A stretch of DNA of 44,831 nt from Acidobacteriota bacterium (lineage in GTDB: Bacteria > Acidobacteriota > Vicinamibacteria > Vicinamibacterales > UBA823): the NCBI GenBank assembly GCA_002730735.1, contig PCAU01000003.1:118018-162848 (forward strand), written 5' to 3'. Position 1 is the stretch's first letter; each line of letters starts with the position of its first letter. Below the pieces are notes generated by a model. That model ran no database searches, was not told the origin of the DNA, and saw only the letters and a program-made list of their open reading frames with translations. Below, piece by piece: positions 42,466-44,831 of this stretch. The position numbers and the translations under genes were made by a program.

Positions 42466-44831
42466 ATGTTGTATCAGCTGGTCGCCCTTGGCGTGATCGC
42501 CTACCTGCCAGGCGCCATTATCTTCCGGTCGCCGGTCGCCGATCGCTGGCGACGTGCAACGCTAGCCGCCGAGGAGCGCTGTTTCTGGGGAGTTTTCATT
42601 AGTCTCTCACTGACGTCGATAATCGCCCTAGGCTTGGCGGTCGCGGAACAGTACAGCTTCGAACGGTTACTCGCAGCAAACACCATCCTAAGTCTGGTGT
42701 TCGTGCTCCTCGCACGTGGCCGGTTACGATTGCCCCCTGAGGCCCCACGGCCAAACCTCACCGTCTTGGCACCGCTCACCTTGATAGCTCTTGGAGCCTG
42801 GTTGTACTTTCCCTCCTCGGAATACATCATAGGCGGGAAGGACCCGGGCGTATATGTGAACGAGGGGATCCAGATCGCTCAACGCGGTGCGCTCGTCACG
42901 CGGGATCCACAAATCGCGTCACTACCGCCTAACTCGCGAGACCTCTTTATTCCTCGCCATGATGACGACACTTATTACGGACTTCGGTTCATGGGTTACT
43001 TTGTCACTGAACCTGCTTCTGGAAAGGTCGTGGGACAGTTTCCACATCTCTATCCAGCCTGGGTCTCCATTGGTTACGGCCTGAATGGCCTGACGGGAGC
43101 CCGACAGGTCATCGGTATCTGGGCAATCCTCGGCCTACTGGCGTTGTATTTCGTTGGAGCACGGGCGGTCGGAACTTTGCCAGCATTCACAGGTTCTGTT
43201 TTGCTGGCGGTACACGTCGCACAGGTCTGGTTCAGCCGGTACCCGAACTCAGAGCTCGTCCTCCAGGCTACTTTGTTGGCTGCGTTGCTAGCGTTCGCTC
43301 GCGCTCACAGCGATGGCGATCGATTTTTTGGTCCCCTAGCGGCCACGCTCCTCGGCCTGTCACTCTTCGTAAGGCTGCCAGCGATACTGGCCTGGGCGGC
43401 GGTCAGTCTGGCCTGCCTGGCCGGTGCAACTGAGGGACGGCGGCCTCGCATCAGCTTCATCGGTCCGGCGATACTCTGGCTGGGACTCGCAACTTGGTAT
43501 TTCGTGGCGGTGCTCACACCCTATGCTGCACAGCCGATCGGATTCGTTCAGAACCTGCAGACGGTCCACATTCTCCTACTTGGTCTCGGTGCGGCCGCGG
43601 TCGTCCTGCTGCTCCTAGCAATCCGCTCAGAAGCCGCTTGTACACAAATTCGGCGTTGGTTGCCAGCAGTCGTCAGTGGTGCCGTCATCATAGCCGCCGC
43701 TTACGCATACTTTCTTCGCACACCAGGCGGACGACTCGCCCCTCATGATGCATTCGCACTTCGAACCTATGCGGCGTACTATTTGTCACCCTACGGGCTT
43801 GTTGCTGCTCTACTCGGATTCGCTCTACTGGTCCGCCAGTCGTTCTGGCGGAACTCCGCACTAATCTTGAGTCTTGTTACATTTTCGTTCTTCTTCTTTT
43901 ACAAAATCCGAATAGTGCCTGAGCATTTCTGGATGACGAGGCGGTTCCTCCCAATCATTCTTCCAATGTCGATGTTACTGATCACCACAGCGGCATTCTG
44001 GGGAGTCGGTTCGGGGTGGCCACGAATGCTGCGAGAACGAATCACCCTCGTGGTTCGGGTCGTAATTGGTATCGTGCTCGTGGGACTCCTGAGCCAACAG
44101 TATTTAGCCGCGTCACGTCCATTGCTTAATCACATCGAATACGAAGGCGTGATTCTGAAGCTTGAGGAACTTGCCGACCAGTTCGGTGATCGTGATCTCG
44201 TCATTGTGGAGTCCAGAGCTGCATCTGACCTTCATGTTCTAGCGTTACCACTCGCCTACATCTATGGTCGAAATGTGCTCGTCTTCAGCGACTCCGAACC
44301 TAATAGAAATGCTTTTCTGGAATTTCTGACCTGGGCTCGAACAGAATATCAAAACATCTTCTTTCTCGGAGGCGGTCGGACAGACTTACTGTCGTTTGCA
44401 ACCGTCAACCCGGTGGGTTCGGAGAGATTCCAAGTGCCAGAATACCAATCACTCCTAAATACCTACCCAAGAGCGGTGGACCAAAAAGAGTTCGATTTTG
44501 GCATCTACCAATTCGACGAGACCATTCGTGTACCAGGACCATTTTCGCTCGATATTGGCACAATGGATGACCTGCACGTCGTCGAATTCCACTCGAAGGA
44601 GCAATCATCATTGCTGGGAGGAACCCCTCAGTCAGGAGAACAGGTCACTTTTCGCTGGTCTCGTGAAGAATCTCATATTGCCATTTTGGACACTTCGGCG
44701 AATGCTCAAGCACTGACACTCTGGATGAGTGATGGCGACCGTCCCGATAACGTCATTCCTGCGCGCGTTGCGGTCTATCTCGATGACGTCCTGCTCGGTG
44801 ACGTGGCTATTACCAACGGGTTTCATCCCTA
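42466..44831 (+). CDS. Polytopic glycosyltransferase, GT39/ArnT-like (3' end outside window)
   Basis: At least 788 codons are open from the ATG at 42466 (MLYQLVALGVIAYLPGAIIF) to the window end. The first half is membrane-spanning (about 10-12 hydrophobic segments). The first extracytoplasmic loop contains GGKDPGVYVNEGIQIAQRGA around residue 126, an acidic DPGxY motif where GT39/ArnT/PMT-type lipid-phospho-sugar transferases carry a catalytic Asp. From about residue 560 (HIEYEGVILKLEELADQFG) the protein becomes soluble, and beta-rich sequence continues to the edge. An in-frame TGA precedes the start by about 14 codons; a GTG at 42433 is an alternative start. It may use the lipid-linked sugars made by the neighbouring GT2 enzymes. 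Confidence 0.75.
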   Translation, partial: MLYQLVALGVIAYLPGAIIFRSPVADRWRRATLAAEERCFWGVFISLSLTSIIALGLAVAEQYSFERLLAANTILSLVFVLLARGRLRLPPEAPRPNLTVLAPLTLIALGAWLYFPSSEYIIGGKDPGVYVNEGIQIAQRGALVTRDPQIASLPPNSRDLFIPRHDDDTYYGLRFMGYFVTEPASGKVVGQFPHLYPAWVSIGYGLNGLTGARQVIGIWAILGLLALYFVGARAVGTLPAFTGSVLLAVHVAQVWFSRYPNSELVLQATLLAALLAFARAHSDGDRFFGPLAATLLGLSLFVRLPAILAWAAVSLACLAGATEGRRPRISFIGPAILWLGLATWYFVAVLTPYAAQPIGFVQNLQTVHILLLGLGAAAVVLLLLAIRSEAACTQIRRWLPAVVSGAVIIAAAYAYFLRTPGGRLAPHDAFALRTYAAYYLSPYGLVAALLGFALLVRQSFWRNSALILSLVTFSFFFFYKIRIVPEHFWMTRRFLPIILPMSMLLITTAAFWGVGSGWPRMLRERITLVVRVVIGIVLVGLLSQQYLAASRPLLNHIEYEGVILKLEELADQFGDRDLVIVESRAASDLHVLALPLAYIYGRNVLVFSDSEPNRNAFLEFLTWARTEYQNIFFLGGGRTDLLSFATVNPVGSERFQVPEYQSLLNTYPRAVDQKEFDFGIYQFDETIRVPGPFSLDIGTMDDLHVVEFHSKEQSSLLGGTPQSGEQVTFRWSREESHIAILDTSANAQALTLWMSDGDRPDNVIPARVAVYLDDVLLGDVAITNGFHP

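Overview
The window is a bacterial chromosome segment with housekeeping-gene organisation throughout. No insertion sequence, phage gene, integrase or CRISPR array was seen. The most telling taxonomic clue is the RNA polymerase beta subunit, which carries an N-terminal zinc-ribbon insertion that I associate with Acidobacteriota. A fused IspDF, a complete Na+-translocating NADH:quinone oxidoreductase, heptose (LPS-type) genes and a LolB-like lipoprotein indicate a Gram-negative cell envelope. My best inference is an uncultured Acidobacteriota, possibly marine because of the sodium pump. This rests on gene content alone and was not tested by phylogeny.

Region 1 (1-6693, all minus strand) is the transcription/translation core. 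In transcription order it holds tRNA-Thr(TGT), tRNA-Tyr(GTA), tRNA-Gly(TCC), tRNA-Thr(GGT), tuf, rpmG, tRNA-Trp(CCA), secE, nusG, rplK, rplA, rplJ, rplL and rpoB (cut by the window edge). The four tRNAs before tuf have the same order and anticodons as the thrU-tyrU-glyT-thrT-tufB locus of E. coli.

Region 2 (6806-22435, all minus) is a long co-directional block. In transcription order it holds a TPR protein, a LolB-like lipoprotein, ispE, tRNA-Gln(TTG), prs, rplY/ctc, pth, rpsF, rpsR, rplI, dnaB, radA, plsC, a stand-alone B3/B4-domain protein, ispDF, gltX and rlmB. Several neighbours overlap by 4 nt, implying translational coupling. IspE and IspDF together supply three steps of the MEP isoprenoid pathway.

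Region 3 (22436-29166, mixed strands) has a small zinc-ribbon protein of the UPF0434/YcaR type, an O-antigen-ligase-like membrane protein and an ADP-heptose-pathway kinase (plus). These are followed by purH (minus), a cold-shock gene preceded by a strong promoter and an early intrinsic terminator (plus), a 151-aa protein of unknown function (minus) and selA (plus).

Region 4 (29183-36959, minus) is an operon in the order gmhA, nqrA-B-C-D-E-F, apbE, nqrM. It encodes a full Na+-NQR respiratory pump, the flavin transferase that attaches its covalent FMNs and its small maturation protein. It is headed, unexpectedly, by the sedoheptulose-7-phosphate isomerase gene. The Fe-S, Fe and FMN ligand motifs are all intact.

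Region 5 (37210-44831) is a surface-glycan cluster. On plus it has a GT4, two tandem membrane-anchored GT2 enzymes and a second GT4. A convergent SAM methyltransferase is on minus, and a large polytopic GT39/ArnT-like glycosyltransferase on plus runs off the window end. No non-genic stretch exceeds about 300 bases; the larger gaps (6408-6616, 18395-18676, 36960-37209) are described in the relevant entries.
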